Notes: generated by a model from the letters alone, not told the origin. Shown: positions 27,935-39,126, counted from the first letter of the stretch. The stretch: 64,000 nucleotides of DNA from Psychrobacillus sp. FSL H8-0483 (GCF_038637725.1 NZ_CP152052.1:2649501-2713500), one strand, 5' to 3'. Translations and numbers: made by a program.

Positions 27935-29056
27935 TTATTCGCCTTTTATCGTTCTTTTAATTTTATCAAATAATGAGCTACCTTGCTCTTCAGGAATATC
28001 CCCACTGATTTCGGCAAATTCGCGTAGCAATTGCTTTTGTTTTTCTGTTAATTTTTTCGGAGTAATAACTTTGACAACAACATGTTGGTCACCAATGCCA
28101 TACCCGTGAACATTTTTTACGCCTTTTCCTTTTAGTCGGAATTGCGTTTGTGATTGAGTACCAGCAGGAATTTTTAGTTTCACTTTCCCTTGAACCGTTG
28201 GAACTTCAATTTCATCTCCAAGTGCCGCTTGAGCAAATGTTAATGGAAGTTCATAGTAAATATCGTCACCGTCACGTTCAAATCGAGGATCTGCTTTTAC
28301 TCGGAATACAACATATAAGTCTCCAGCTGGACCACCATTAACACCTGGTTCTCCCTGACCGCTTACGCGAAGTTGTTGACCATCATCAACACCTGCAGGA
28401 ATTGTAACTTTAATTTTTTTACGTTTATTAACTGTACCTTTACCAGAACAAGTAGAACATTTTTCTTTAATCATTTTTCCAGTTCCAGAACAGTGATTAC
28501 AAGCACGTTTAGTTTGAATACGACCAAATGGTGTGTCTTGTGTAACATTCACTTGACCATTGCCATTACAGTGTGTACATGTTTCAGGATGCGTGCCTGG
28601 TTTAGCACCATTACCTTTACATGTTTCACATGATTCTTCTTTGGCAATTTCAATTTCTTTTTCTTTCCCAAAAACAGCTTCTTCAAAATCAATTGTCATA
28701 GAATATTGAAGGTCATTTCCTTTTCTCGGAGCATTTGGATCACGTCTGCGAGAACCCCCGCCACCGAAGAACGAACTGAAAATATCTTCAAATCCAAAGC
28801 CATCTCCACCACTAAATCCACCACCAAAGCCTTGATTTGGACCAGCGTGACCAAATTGATCATACCCCGCACGTTTTTGCTCGTCACTTAATACCTCATA
28901 TGCTTCCGAAATTTCTTTGAACTTATCTTCTGCATTAGCTTCTTTGTTAATATCGGGATGGTATTGCTTAGAAAGCTTACGATAAGCTTTTTTAATTTCA
29001 TCTTGAGAAGCACTTTTAGAAACGCCTAGCACCTCATAATAATCACGTTTATTCAT
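27935..29056 (-). CDS. dnaJ: Chaperone protein DnaJ
   Basis: Hsp40 co-chaperone that stimulates DnaK ATP hydrolysis and delivers substrates. 373 residues: J domain with HPD at 33-35, a Gly/Phe linker (about 75-110), four CxxCxGxG zinc repeats ([32 protein letters not shown], about 143-205), then two C-terminal beta-barrel substrate domains. It follows dnaK after a partial terminator and precedes prmA by 14 bases. Confidence 0.97.
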   Translation of the reverse strand: MNKRDYYEVLGVSKSASQDEIKKAYRKLSKQYHPDINKEANAEDKFKEISEAYEVLSDEQKRAGYDQFGHAGPNQGFGGGFSGGDGFGFEDIFSSFFGGGGSRRRDPNAPRKGNDLQYSMTIDFEEAVFGKEKEIEIAKEESCETCKGNGAKPGTHPETCTHCNGNGQVNVTQDTPFGRIQTKRACNHCSGTGKMIKEKCSTCSGKGTVNKRKKIKVTIPAGVDDGQQLRVSGQGEPGVNGGPAGDLYVVFRVKADPRFERDGDDIYYELPLTFAQAALGDEIEVPTVQGKVKLKIPAGTQSQTQFRLKGKGVKNVHGYGIGDQHVVVKVITPKKLTEKQKQLLREFAEISGDIPEEQGSSLFDKIKRTIKGE

Positions 29057-29162
29057 AGTTCACTCTCCTGCTCTGTTAACGTACACATAAAAATTATTGT
29101 AACATGGACAAAATCCGAATAGCAAAACAAATAGAAATTTTACCATTATCTTATATAACATT

Positions 29163-29200
29163 GAAAAAGCCAAAGCCGAAAACGGTCTTTGACTTTTTCT
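29163..29200 (-). terminator. Hairpin between dnaK and dnaJ
   Basis: AAAAAGCCAAAG pairs imperfectly with CTTTGACTTTTT; a T-rich tail follows on the minus strand. Probably a partial terminator or processing hairpin reducing dnaJ expression relative to dnaK. Confidence 0.7.
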
Positions 29201-29210
29201 GTTAACATTC

Positions 29211-31049
<1,839 letters not shown>

Positions 31050-31123
31050 CTAATATATAACTGATATATGAGATATCATTAATATTTTTTTATTATATAA
31101 ACTGCATTTCAAAAGATTGATTG

Positions 31124-31666
31124 TTATTCGTTTACTTTAACCATCGTTGGGCGAAGTACTCTATCTTTCAACTTATACCCTTTTTGCAGTTCTTGAAGCA
31201 CGATACCAGATTCTTTAGAATCGTCTTTTTCTTGCATAACTGCTTGGTGAAAATTAGGATCGAATGGAACCCCTTCTGCTTCAATTGGCTCTAAGCCTTC
31301 TTTTGAAATTGCACTTAATAACGATCGGTAAACCATTTCTACACCTTTTGTTAAAGAAACAGCTTCTGCTGTTGTTGCTTCAACCGCAAGGGCACGCTCT
31401 AGATTATCAAGCACTGGCAAAATATCCGTTAATACGGATTGGGCGCGATATTTATAATCGGCTTCCTTATCTAATTGAACTCGACGTTTGTAATTTTCAA
31501 AGTCCGCTCTTAAACGAATCGCTTTGTCTTTTTCTTCGTCAAGTTCTTGCTTTACAAGTGTCAATTCATCGATCTCTTCTTCTACCAGTACTTCAGTAGC
31601 TTCTGTTTCTTGTTGTTCTTCCAATATTCCCTGTTCTTCAACTACTTCATCTTTTTCTTTTTCCAT
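31124..31666 (-). CDS. grpE: Nucleotide exchange factor GrpE
   Basis: Releases ADP from DnaK. 180 residues from ATG at 31666 (MEKEKDEVVEEQG), behind GGAGAG located just after the hrcA stop. An acidic disordered N terminus (about 1-45), a long coiled coil (about 45-110, with RLRADFENYKRR) and the C-terminal beta domain (about 125-180) are visible. The longer frame to 31741 overlaps hrcA and is rejected. Lies between hrcA and dnaK. Confidence 0.95.
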   Translation of the reverse strand: MEKEKDEVVEEQGILEEQQETEATEVLVEEEIDELTLVKQELDEEKDKAIRLRADFENYKRRVQLDKEADYKYRAQSVLTDILPVLDNLERALAVEATTAEAVSLTKGVEMVYRSLLSAISKEGLEPIEAEGVPFDPNFHQAVMQEKDDSKESGIVLQELQKGYKLKDRVLRPTMVKVNE

Positions 31667-31682
31667 TACTAGCAACTCTCCT

Positions 31683-32726
31683 TTATCCATGTGGGCCATG
31701 GCCATGTAATATTTTGGACAATTCCCGAGATAGATCTCCACTCATTACGTCAAGCAAGGAAACAACTCGTTTGTAATCCATACGAGTAGGCCCAATAATT
31801 GCAATTGAACCCATCTGTTCATCCCCAATTTCATAGGACGCAGTAATAATACTACAATCTTCCATTCCTAGTTGGTTATTTTCTGAACCGATTCGAATTT
31901 GAATTCCCTTTTTCTCTAAATGGAAAAGTCCTGGAATTTGATTTACATGATCCATCCAATACATGATACTTCGTGCTTTTTCTAAATCATTAAATTCAGG
32001 TTGATTTAACAATTGCATTTTTCCGCCGTAGTATACTTTGTCCTCATGTTCGATTGTCATCGCTTTGTTTAATGAACCTAGAAGATTATTTAAACGACCG
32101 CTGTTTTGACGCAAGACCGATAATGTGACAGCATCTAATTTTGCTGGAAGCTCATGTAAATGAACACCAACTAAATGTTCATTGATTAAATTAACCATAC
32201 GTTCAATGTCAGATGCAGTAAAACTTTCCGGGATGGAAAATACGCGATTTTCTACATGCCCACTATCTGTCACAATGATTGCAACAGCGGAATCATCCGT
32301 TAATGGAACAATGGAAAACCTTTTAACACGATGCTTTCTAACATCTAAGCCTAACATAATAGAGGTATAATTCGTTAATTCGGAAAGAATATTTGCCGAT
32401 TTTCGAATTATTTGCTCCGTCTCAACCATCCGTTCCTGAAAAACAGAACGAATCTGGTTAATCTCGTCTTTGGTAATCCGTTGGGGAGTTAACAAATTGT
32501 CTACATAATAACGATAGCCCTTTTCTGAAGGGACGCGGCCAGACGATGTATGCGTTTTTTCTAAAAAACCCATATCTTCTAAATCCGCCATATCGTTTCG
32601 AATAGTAGCAGGACTAAATGAAACTTCCTCCTTTTTCGAAAGTTGGCGAGATCCCACTGGCTGAGCGGTTTCAATAAAATCATCTACCGTTACTTGCAAT
32701 ATTAATAATTGCCGATTAGTTAGCAT
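31683..32726 (-). CDS. hrcA: Heat-inducible transcription repressor HrcA
   Basis: Repressor of class I heat-shock genes; binds CIRCE and is kept folded by GroEL. 347 residues starting MLTNRQLLILQ: winged-helix DNA-binding domain (about 1-90, VGSRQLSKKEEVSFSPATIRNDM) and the GAF-like dimerisation domain. The start at 32726 lies 6 bases after AGAGGTG; the longer frame upstream would run through the CIRCE element. First gene of the operon and autoregulated. Confidence 0.96.
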   Translation of the reverse strand: MLTNRQLLILQVTVDDFIETAQPVGSRQLSKKEEVSFSPATIRNDMADLEDMGFLEKTHTSSGRVPSEKGYRYYVDNLLTPQRITKDEINQIRSVFQERMVETEQIIRKSANILSELTNYTSIMLGLDVRKHRVKRFSIVPLTDDSAVAIIVTDSGHVENRVFSIPESFTASDIERMVNLINEHLVGVHLHELPAKLDAVTLSVLRQNSGRLNNLLGSLNKAMTIEHEDKVYYGGKMQLLNQPEFNDLEKARSIMYWMDHVNQIPGLFHLEKKGIQIRIGSENNQLGMEDCSIITASYEIGDEQMGSIAIIGPTRMDYKRVVSLLDVMSGDLSRELSKILHGHGPHG

Positions 32727-32740
32727 GATCATCACCTCTG

Positions 32741-32767
32741 TTAGCACTCGTCTATAGAGAGTGCTAA
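32741..32767 (-). promoter_or_regulatory. CIRCE operator
   Basis: An exact CIRCE element: TTAGCACTC, nine bases, GAGTGCTAA. It lies between the promoter and the hrcA start, the standard site for HrcA autoregulation. Confidence 0.98.
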
Positions 32768-32778
32768 TACTCATATAA

Positions 32779-32807
32779 AATTTATCAAATCTATAGATAA
32801 CTGTCAA
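32779..32807 (-). promoter_or_regulatory. SigA promoter of the hrcA operon
   Basis: On the minus strand TTGACA (32807-32802) is followed after 17 bases by TAAATT (32784-32779), placing the transcription start just upstream of CIRCE. Confidence 0.8.
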
Positions 32808-32826
32808 CGATTTAGTTTTATTTATT

Positions 32827-32880
32827 TAGCTAAGTTAAGCGATCATGTTGTTACCTGCCGAACAGCCTAATTTAACAGAG
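32827..32880 (+). repeat. Short relic of the MITE-like repeat R3
   Basis: Both ends resemble the 281-base element at 53925-54205: the left reads GTTAA then TCATGTTGTTA, the right TTTAACAGAGGC. Only about 54 bases remain, as after a large internal deletion. It lies between hrcA and hemW. Confidence 0.5.
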
Positions 32881-32884
32881 GCAT

Positions 32885-34018
32885 TTATTTAAGAAAATAT
32901 TGAAACACTTCATTTCCCATAAAGCGCCCACGAGTCGTTAATTTTACAAAGTTATTTTCCATTAGGATTAAATCTTTTCGAAGCAATTCTTCCAATTGTT
33001 CACCGTACACCTGTGGGAGAGTTTGTCCGTATCTTTCTTCAAATCTTACTAAGGATACCCCTGCATTTTTTCGCAATCCTAAAAACATTTCTTCTTCCAT
33101 TTTCTCTGTCTGTGTTACTTCTTTTTGCATCATCAGTGGTTTTTCACCAGAATCGATTGTTTGCATATACTTTTTTAAAGGACCGTGATTAGAATATCTC
33201 ACACCATTTACATAACCGTGTGCTCCTGCTCCCAATCCAATATATTCATCGTTGTTCCAATAAAGTAAATTATGTTGGGAAGCTTTGCCTTCCAACGAAA
33301 AATTACTTATTTCATATTGTAGATAGCTGTTCTGCTTCATCTCGTCCATCAAATAGCCATACATTTCCGCTTCCAAATCTTCTCCTGGTAACGATAGCTT
33401 TCCCTTAGATAATAAATTATAAAAAATTGTTTTCGGTTCTACTAATAATGAGTAGGCTGAAATATGTGGGATCTTTAGACGAAAAGCTTCTTGTAAAGAT
33501 GCTTTCCACTGTTCCATCGTTTGATTTGGTAAGCCATACATTAAATCGATACTTATAGATGGAAAATCTGTTTGTTTTGCGAACTCAATCACTTCATAAA
33601 CATGCTCATTGGAATGTGTTCTTCCAAGAACTTTCAACAAGTCTTGATCAAAAGTTTGCACTCCCATACTTAATCTATTCACACCAAATTTTCGCATAAG
33701 TTGCATTTTCTCAAGCGTGATTTCATCCGGATTTGCTTCCGATGTGAATTCTATAACTTGTTCCATTGGAATATACATGTGGATGAGTGTAAATAAACGT
33801 TCTAATTGTTCTAGTGATAATGAAGTAGGCGTTCCTCCACCGATAAAAATAGTATCAATCTTTGCCTTTTTTAAATCATCTGTCCATAAAGCCATTTCTT
33901 TACCAAGAGATTCAATGTATTCATCGACAGGTTGATTATGAAAGAAAAATTTATTGAAATCACAATAATTACAAATTTGATGACAAAAAGGAATATGTAT
34001 ATATACGCCTCTTACCAT
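32885..34018 (-). CDS. hemW: Radical SAM coproporphyrinogen-like haem chaperone HemW
   Basis: HemN-related protein now regarded as a haem chaperone rather than an oxygen-independent coproporphyrinogen oxidase. 377 residues: the radical SAM motif C12-x3-C16-x2-C19, GGGTPTSL near 70, and a C-terminal HemN_C domain. It lacks the fourth cysteine and N-terminal extension typical of true HemN. Start at 34018 is 7 bases from TAGGA; the ATG two codons upstream is too close. Located between hrcA and lepA as in other Bacillales. Confidence 0.92.
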   Translation of the reverse strand: MVRGVYIHIPFCHQICNYCDFNKFFFHNQPVDEYIESLGKEMALWTDDLKKAKIDTIFIGGGTPTSLSLEQLERLFTLIHMYIPMEQVIEFTSEANPDEITLEKMQLMRKFGVNRLSMGVQTFDQDLLKVLGRTHSNEHVYEVIEFAKQTDFPSISIDLMYGLPNQTMEQWKASLQEAFRLKIPHISAYSLLVEPKTIFYNLLSKGKLSLPGEDLEAEMYGYLMDEMKQNSYLQYEISNFSLEGKASQHNLLYWNNDEYIGLGAGAHGYVNGVRYSNHGPLKKYMQTIDSGEKPLMMQKEVTQTEKMEEEMFLGLRKNAGVSLVRFEERYGQTLPQVYGEQLEELLRKDLILMENNFVKLTTRGRFMGNEVFQYFLK

Positions 34019-34123
34019 AATCATTCCTACTTTCTATATAAAGCACAACTTCATCTAGTGTTTGATTTTCTTGAATGATAGTTGAACTAGGATTTTTCTA
34101 CAGGTCATAGCTGGATAAAAGAA

Positions 34124-34150
34124 AAAGGAGGCTACTAGTGCCCCCCTTTC
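34124..34150 (-). terminator. Terminator of lepA
   Basis: AAAGGAGGC pairs with GCCCCCCTTT (one mismatch) across TACTAGT; a T-rich stretch follows on the minus strand. Confidence 0.75.
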
Positions 34151-34158
34151 CGGTTTTC

Positions 34159-35988
34159 TTATTTATTCGGCTCATCCATCTTGAGTACTGCCATAAATGC
34201 CTCTTGAGGCACTTCAACAGACCCTACTTGTTTCATACGCTTTTTACCTTCTTTTTGTTTATCAAGAAGTTTACGTTTACGTGAAATATCTCCACCATAA
34301 CATTTAGCTAAAACGTTTTTACCAATCGATTTAATCGTTGAACGAGCAACGATTTTTTGACCGATTGCTGCTTGTACTGGTACTTCGAACTGTTGTCTTG
34401 GAATCAACGCTTTTAGTTTTTCAACGATTAGTTTTCCTCGCTCGTAAGAAAAATCACGATGCACGATAAAGCTTAAAGCATCTACCTTTTCACTATTCAA
34501 TAAGATATCCATTTTCACTAATTTCGATTCTTTGTATCCAATCAAGTCATAATCAAAAGATGCATAGCCTTTTGTGCTTGATTTTAATGAATCAAAGAAG
34601 TCATATACGATTTCAGATAATGGAATCTCATAAATGATATTAACACGCGCCTTAGACAAGAAATCCATCGTGATAAAGTTTCCACGTTTACGTTGGCATA
34701 GTTCCATTACAGAACCAACGTAATCTTCCGGAACCATAATCGATGCTTTTACATAAGGTTCTTCAATCGCTTCTACTTTTTGCACATCAGGCATCATAGA
34801 AGGGTTGTCTACTTTGATTACTTCACCATTCGTTAACTTCACGTCATAAATAACACTTGGTGCAGTTGTGATTAAATCAATTTTAAATTCGCGTTCGATA
34901 CGCTCTTGGATGATTTCCATATGAAGTAATCCTAAGAATCCACAACGATACCCAAAGCCTAACGCCTGAGAAGTTTCTGGTTCGAACTCTAGTGCAGAGT
35001 CATTCAGTTGTAATTTTTCTAGTGCATCACGTAAATCTACGTATTTCGTGTTATCAATCGGATATAATCCACAGAATACCATAGGGTTCATTTTGCGATA
35101 TCCAGCTAACGCTTCTGCTGCAGGATTAGAGGCTAATGTAATTGTATCCCCGACACTGGAATCTCCTACATGTTTCATCGATGCTGTTAAGAATCCTACG
35201 TCTCCAACTGTCAACTCTGATCGTTGTGTCGTTTTTGGTGTAAATACGCCTGTTTCCACGACTTCGAATTCTTTACCAGATGACATCATTTTAATCGTGT
35301 CTCCTGGTTTCACTGTACCTTCCATAATTCGAATATACACAATTACACCTCGGTAAGGGTCAAATAGGGAGTCGAAGATCAATGCTTTTAAAGGAGCGGA
35401 AGGATCCCCTGTTGGTGCAGGAACTTTTTCAACTATTTGTTCTAAAATTTCTTCAATACCGATTCCTGCTTTTGCAGATGCAAGCACTGCTTCAGAAGCA
35501 TCAAGTCCAATTACTTCTTCTACTTCTCCTCTTACACGTTCTGGATCGGCTGCAGGTAAATCGATTTTATTGATAACCGGTAATATTTCCAAATCATTAT
35601 CTAATGCTAAATAAACATTTGCTAGTGTTTGGGCTTCAATTCCTTGTGCTGCATCCACTACAAGAATTGCACCTTCACATGCTGCTAAACTTCTAGACAC
35701 TTCGTACGTAAAGTCTACGTGACCAGGAGTATCGATTAGATGAAAGATATACTCTTCTCCGTCTTTTGCAGTGTATGTTAATTGAACCGCATTTAACTTT
35801 ATGGTAATACCTCTTTCACGCTCCAAGTCCATGGAATCTAACAATTGGTCTTTCATTTCTCGTGAAGTTAATGTTTTCGTTTTTTCTAAAATACGATCGG
35901 CTAAAGTCGATTTTCCGTGGTCAATATGCGCGATAATGGAAAAATTACGAATCTTCTTCTGTCGCGCGATTCTATCTTCATTGTTCAT
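34159..35988 (-). CDS. lepA: Elongation factor 4 (LepA)
   Basis: Ribosome-associated translational GTPase implicated in 30S biogenesis and back-translocation under stress. 609 residues: G1 [12 protein letters not shown] (about 20-31), DTPGHVDF near 88, NKIDLPAAD near 140, EF-G-like domains II, III and V, and the unique basic C-terminal domain ([19 protein letters not shown] near 580). The ATG at 35988 is the only reasonable start. It is followed by hemW and has a terminator; upstream it faces the repeat island instead of yqxA/spoIIP directly. Confidence 0.97.
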   Translation of the reverse strand: MNNEDRIARQKKIRNFSIIAHIDHGKSTLADRILEKTKTLTSREMKDQLLDSMDLERERGITIKLNAVQLTYTAKDGEEYIFHLIDTPGHVDFTYEVSRSLAACEGAILVVDAAQGIEAQTLANVYLALDNDLEILPVINKIDLPAADPERVRGEVEEVIGLDASEAVLASAKAGIGIEEILEQIVEKVPAPTGDPSAPLKALIFDSLFDPYRGVIVYIRIMEGTVKPGDTIKMMSSGKEFEVVETGVFTPKTTQRSELTVGDVGFLTASMKHVGDSSVGDTITLASNPAAEALAGYRKMNPMVFCGLYPIDNTKYVDLRDALEKLQLNDSALEFEPETSQALGFGYRCGFLGLLHMEIIQERIEREFKIDLITTAPSVIYDVKLTNGEVIKVDNPSMMPDVQKVEAIEEPYVKASIMVPEDYVGSVMELCQRKRGNFITMDFLSKARVNIIYEIPLSEIVYDFFDSLKSSTKGYASFDYDLIGYKESKLVKMDILLNSEKVDALSFIVHRDFSYERGKLIVEKLKALIPRQQFEVPVQAAIGQKIVARSTIKSIGKNVLAKCYGGDISRKRKLLDKQKEGKKRMKQVGSVEVPQEAFMAVLKMDEPNK

Positions 35989-36212
35989 GCTTGTTCACTC
36001 CTAATTAAACTACTATGAATTATAACAGACAACTCGCGTCTAAGTAACGCATAATCATTAAGTCTGTTATTCAAAATATTTTTTCTATGTATTTGTTCGT
36101 TATTTTCATCTTTTTTTGCCAGACTTTAATCTTACCAAAATTCTGTTCGTAAGACAATCTGAGTTATTCATCAGTTTGAACAGGAAGTGCAATCAATATT
36201 TCTTCTTTTGTT

Positions 36213-36442
36213 TGAATCAATTTCATAATTCCAATTTACATAAAAAAACACTAACAATATTAAAGGAAACTAAAGAAATATTATTTTAAGTGAAATAAAG
36301 TATAGTTGATTTCCGCTATAGGCGGACGCTTTCCGCGGGGTGAGCGATAAGCCATCACCGCCGCACGCGTCGTTTGTGATGGCTTATCTGTCTCACTCAT
36401 CCCGCTGGAGTCGCCGCCTGCCGCTTCAATCAACAAAGTGAT
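36213..36442 (+). repeat. Palindromic intergenic repeat R1, copy 2 (core type A)
   Basis: A 230-base match to 20971-21201. The palindromic part (36305-36434) is bounded by GTTGATT and AATCAAC, then GGCGGACGCTTTCCGCGGG and CCCGCTGGAGTCGCCGCC, with inner stem GATAAGCCATCA/TGATGGCTTATC. It abuts the left end of the transposase remnant. The 220 bases between the lepA start and this repeat contain no gene or element that I recognise, apart from a 15-base match (36174-36188) to the hairpin near 52963. Confidence 0.85.
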
Positions 36443-36449
36443 CATTTAA

Positions 36450-36850
36450 TTGTCTTTTCCTAAGTAGGCTGTATCGCCAATAACCGTTTCCACTTCCATG
36501 CACGTTGCCTTACTTTTTTCAATTAATTCTTGTAGATATTGCCCGTCACTTTTTTAACCTGTTGTCACCACTGCTGCTGTAATAATACGTTCATCGCTCA
36601 TCGCAGTATGTGTTTTAAAGCTAAAAAAGAAGAATCCGCTTCTTATGCCAGACATGGGCATCGAGATCTGTTGAATAGCATAATTGCATTTCGTAATCTT
36701 CAATCACTTCTTTAAAACATTGACCTTTTCCTGTAGAGAGGGCATATATGCCAACTTCGATATGTTTCTACGACTTCCATTACTTGACGACAATAATCTA
36801 ATTCTTCCACTATTTCATTTGATACCGGCTTTGTTCAAAGAGTATTTATT
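36450..36850 (-). pseudogene. Degraded IS1182-family transposase fragment
   Basis: On the minus strand the three frames together give pieces of an IS1182-type transposase: EELDYCRQVMEVVETYRS, then VIEDYEMQLCYSTDLDAH, then ADSSFF-FKTH-AMSDERIITAA, then SDGQYLQELIEKSKATCMEV and VIGDTAY (36464-36484). Frames change at least twice (near 36750 and 36640) and there is an in-frame stop at about 36555. Neither end of the transposase nor IS terminal repeats is seen, so this is an immobile relic of roughly 400 bases, bracketed by repeats R1 and R2. Confidence 0.8.
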
Positions 36851-36854
36851 TGAT

Positions 36855-37105
36855 GGTGATTGGAGTGGAAGGCGGCGACTCCAGCGGGAAAAGCGCGTCC
36901 AGGTGAGACCCCGCAGGAGCGCACATAGGAACAAAGGCTAAGAACGCCACCTCGTGTGGCAACGCCTTTGTGACCAACATCCTGTTGGCCTGAGGAGGCT
37001 CCCGGACCGCCCGCGGAAAGCGTCCGCCTGCAACGGAATCACCTAGATGATATATTTAACCAAAAAGCGAGTTCTTGAACGACTTGTCGTTCAAGAACTC
37101 GCTAA
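36855..37105 (-). repeat. Palindromic intergenic repeat R2, copy 1 (core type B)
   Basis: Inverted relative to the copy at 52711-52876. It is bounded by GGTGATT (36855) and AATCACC (37037-37043); the arms GGCGGCGACTCCAGCGGG and CCCGCGGAAAGCGTCCGCC are the same as in R1, but the core differs. Compared with the other R2 copy it has about 80 extra bases in the middle (roughly 36922-37002) containing GTTGCCACA- and CCAACATCCTGTTGG-type sequence also found in R3. The 37067-37102 hairpin travels with the repeat. Confidence 0.82.
37067..37102 (-). terminator. Long hairpin terminator after spoIIP, part of repeat R2
   Basis: GCGAGTTCTTGAACGAC pairs perfectly (17 bp) with its complement across two bases; five T residues follow on the minus strand. 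It probably terminates gpr-spoIIP transcription. The same sequence accompanies the R2 copy at 52714-52740, where the right arm is truncated. Confidence 0.8.
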
Positions 37106-37155
37106 GAATAGATTTTTTCAGTGGGCCCATTTTTTACGCTCAATCACTTTTTGTT

Positions 37156-37950
37156 TTAAGAAGGTAGTTGTTGATTGTACATATTAGAAATGGCTTTTGC
37201 TAAAATAGCGATGGAACGATTTAACTCTTGTTCGGTGTTGTCAACACCTCCGAGCTCCATCACTAATAGATTTTTAGCGATGTCTTGATTGTATACCCCA
37301 TCAACACCTTTACCGGCTTTAACCATAACTCCTCGTGATATCCCGGGTACTAATTTATTTAATTCATCAGAGAGATTATTAGCAAGTTGCTCATTCCATT
37401 TATAGTTATCGTGTTCTCCTCCAATAACGAACATAATCTTCGCATAGCTTTCCTCTCCAGTTTGAAGGGTAGTTACTTTCGATTTCATTGAGTCTCTGTG
37501 AATATCTAAGACAATATCATATTCATTATGTGTTAATGCATCCTGAACAAGCGGTCTGACAGTAGCATAATCATCCATCTCTTTTGGATTATGATTTTCT
37601 AAAAACTGTGTTTCTATTTGATGAAATGCAAATTGAGCATTTATTTGATCTTGAAAGGAAGTTATATTATTTGCAGGATGATAAACTGCAACTTTTTCTC
37701 CTTGTGAAGCAAGTATAGGCAGAAAGGCTTCGTGCGAATGGGTAAAATAAACAAATGCTTTTTTAGGTGCAATTATTTCTGCTACAGTTGGCTTGGCCTC
37801 TAATTGTGCTGCATATACTACTGGCGTGTCCTCTTTTTTCTTTTCTTCTGTTGGTGCCGATAAAAGAGGCGCTTGGATTGTCGCTATGATAATGGGAGCT
37901 AAAAATAAAAGTAATAAAATGCTTGTTAAATTCTTTAGGGAATTTGCCAT
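37156..37950 (-). CDS. spoIIP: Stage II sporulation protein P (SpoIIP), short form
   Basis: Peptidoglycan amidase/endopeptidase that, with SpoIID and SpoIIM, drives forespore engulfment. About 264 residues against about 400 in B. subtilis; the N-terminal anchor (8-28) is followed almost directly by the amidase domain. Catalytic residues look intact: HSHEAF (His and Glu), LDIHRDS (His) and VMELGGVDN (Glu). The start at 37950 follows GAGGAGAG. It lies 55 bases after gpr, the conserved gpr-spoIIP pair; yqxA, next in B. subtilis, is replaced by the repeat island. Confidence 0.9.
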   Translation of the reverse strand: MANSLKNLTSILLLLFLAPIIIATIQAPLLSAPTEEKKKEDTPVVYAAQLEAKPTVAEIIAPKKAFVYFTHSHEAFLPILASQGEKVAVYHPANNITSFQDQINAQFAFHQIETQFLENHNPKEMDDYATVRPLVQDALTHNEYDIVLDIHRDSMKSKVTTLQTGEESYAKIMFVIGGEHDNYKWNEQLANNLSDELNKLVPGISRGVMVKAGKGVDGVYNQDIAKNLLVMELGGVDNTEQELNRSIAILAKAISNMYNQQLPS

Positions 37951-38005
37951 AAGTTCCACTCTCCTCACACAATCGTATGTGGAGAAGTGGAATTTTAGAA
38001 CGACA

Positions 38006-39019
38006 TCATCTACCCGTTATCCATGTTTCTAAACCGGAGGAAAGCAAATAAGCGTATTGTTCCACCCAGGCATCTGTTTCTTTTGGAGTGACAAATAAAG
38101 ATGGATTTTTCCCGACAAATACTTCTTCAAACAATTTTCTTTTTTCATCCGTCGACCACGTAACCCATTCTCCGAAAATTGGTTGTAAAACAGTTTTATC
38201 TATGGAAGTTTTTTTACTTGAAACCATCGGCGTAACTGCTAATGCAGATGAAGGCCTACCTTTTTCCTCTACCTTAGATGCAATATAATGAATAACATGC
38301 TCCATTGCATCCGCATATAAGACAGGTCCGTCGACAACCATGGGTATTCCTATTGCTGTAACAGGAACACCGTACACCTCTTCCGATACTTCCTTTCGCT
38401 GATTTCCAACACCCGACCCAGGGTGAATACCGGTATTTGTAAGCTGAATCGTTTTACATAGTCGTTCACTATTCCTTGCAGCAAGTGCATCTAAAACAAG
38501 GATTAAATCTGGTTGAAACGCCTTGCTAATGGCTTCAATAAAATCACTTGTTTCAAATCCAGTTTGTCCGGTCACTCCTGGTGCGTACATGACTACTTTA
38601 ACCTGTTCATTCTGAGTCAATGACGAACCTTGCAAGTATTCGATTGCCTTAGGCCCAATAGCATCAGGTGTAATTGTGGCATTCCCAAGCCCAATAATTA
38701 GTATTTTAGAGGATTCGGTTAACTTAATATGTTCATGCATCTCTTGCAACTTACGCGTAAATAATTTTTCTAAGTTTTGAAAGCTTTGTTCCTCATCTGG
38801 GCTAACAGTCAAGTCAGTTAACGTAATATATTTCCCTTTTTTCTTTCCAAGCTTTTTTTCTCCTTCCTCGTTTACTTCAATAGATGTTATTAATACAGGA
38901 CCCTCTCGACTTTCTTCAAAGATAATGCCTTCTGATTCTTTTAAAGTGTCTTTCTCTCCCTTTGTTCGATGTTTGACCATTTCTTCCGATTCATCTAACA
39001 AATCTGTTCGTCCCCACAT
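38006..39019 (-). CDS. gpr: Germination protease Gpr
   Basis: Aspartic-type endoprotease that degrades small acid-soluble spore proteins early in germination. 337 residues (B. subtilis 368), made as a zymogen that is autoprocessed near the N terminus. Conserved features include the N-terminal MWGRTDLLDE, VTGQTGFET, DALAARNSERLCKTIQL and the GVGNQRKE loop. The start at 39019 follows GGAGGTG at 6 bases; upstream ATGs lack this. Probable SigG promoter directly upstream; divergent from rpsT. Confidence 0.94.
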   Translation of the reverse strand: MWGRTDLLDESEEMVKHRTKGEKDTLKESEGIIFEESREGPVLITSIEVNEEGEKKLGKKKGKYITLTDLTVSPDEEQSFQNLEKLFTRKLQEMHEHIKLTESSKILIIGLGNATITPDAIGPKAIEYLQGSSLTQNEQVKVVMYAPGVTGQTGFETSDFIEAISKAFQPDLILVLDALAARNSERLCKTIQLTNTGIHPGSGVGNQRKEVSEEVYGVPVTAIGIPMVVDGPVLYADAMEHVIHYIASKVEEKGRPSSALAVTPMVSSKKTSIDKTVLQPIFGEWVTWSTDEKRKLFEEVFVGKNPSLFVTPKETDAWVEQYAYLLSSGLETWITGR

Positions 39020-39036
39020 AAAATTCACCTCCAAAT

Positions 39037-39066
39037 TAGTTTGCACGATGTGTCAAGTAAATATTC
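39037..39066 (-). promoter_or_regulatory. Candidate SigG promoter of gpr
   Basis: On the minus strand GAATA (39066-39062) and CAAACTA (39043-39037) are 18 bases apart, close to the SigG pattern GHATR-N18-CATNNTA with one -10 mismatch. gpr is SigG-dependent in B. subtilis. Confidence 0.55.
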
Positions 39067-39098
39067 TTTGCATTTATATATTGCAATTTGTTTTTTCG

Positions 39099-39126
39099 TT
39101 TGTTAAAATAATGCTTGTTGTATAAT
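39099..39126 (+). promoter_or_regulatory. Probable SigA promoter of rpsT
   Basis: A perfect TATAAT (39121-39126) lies 16 bases after TTTGTT (39099-39104), about 53 bases before the rpsT start. Confidence 0.6.

Noticed and set aside
31667-31741. Longer N terminus for GrpE
   Set aside because: It would overlap hrcA by about 60 bases without a ribosome binding site; GGAGAG points to 31666.
32727-32807. Longer N terminus for HrcA
   Set aside because: It would run through the CIRCE operator and promoter.
36684-36941. An 85-codon plus-strand frame in the lepA-spoIIP gap
   Set aside because: It spans the antisense of a transposase relic and runs into the palindromic repeat R2; it is not a credible gene.
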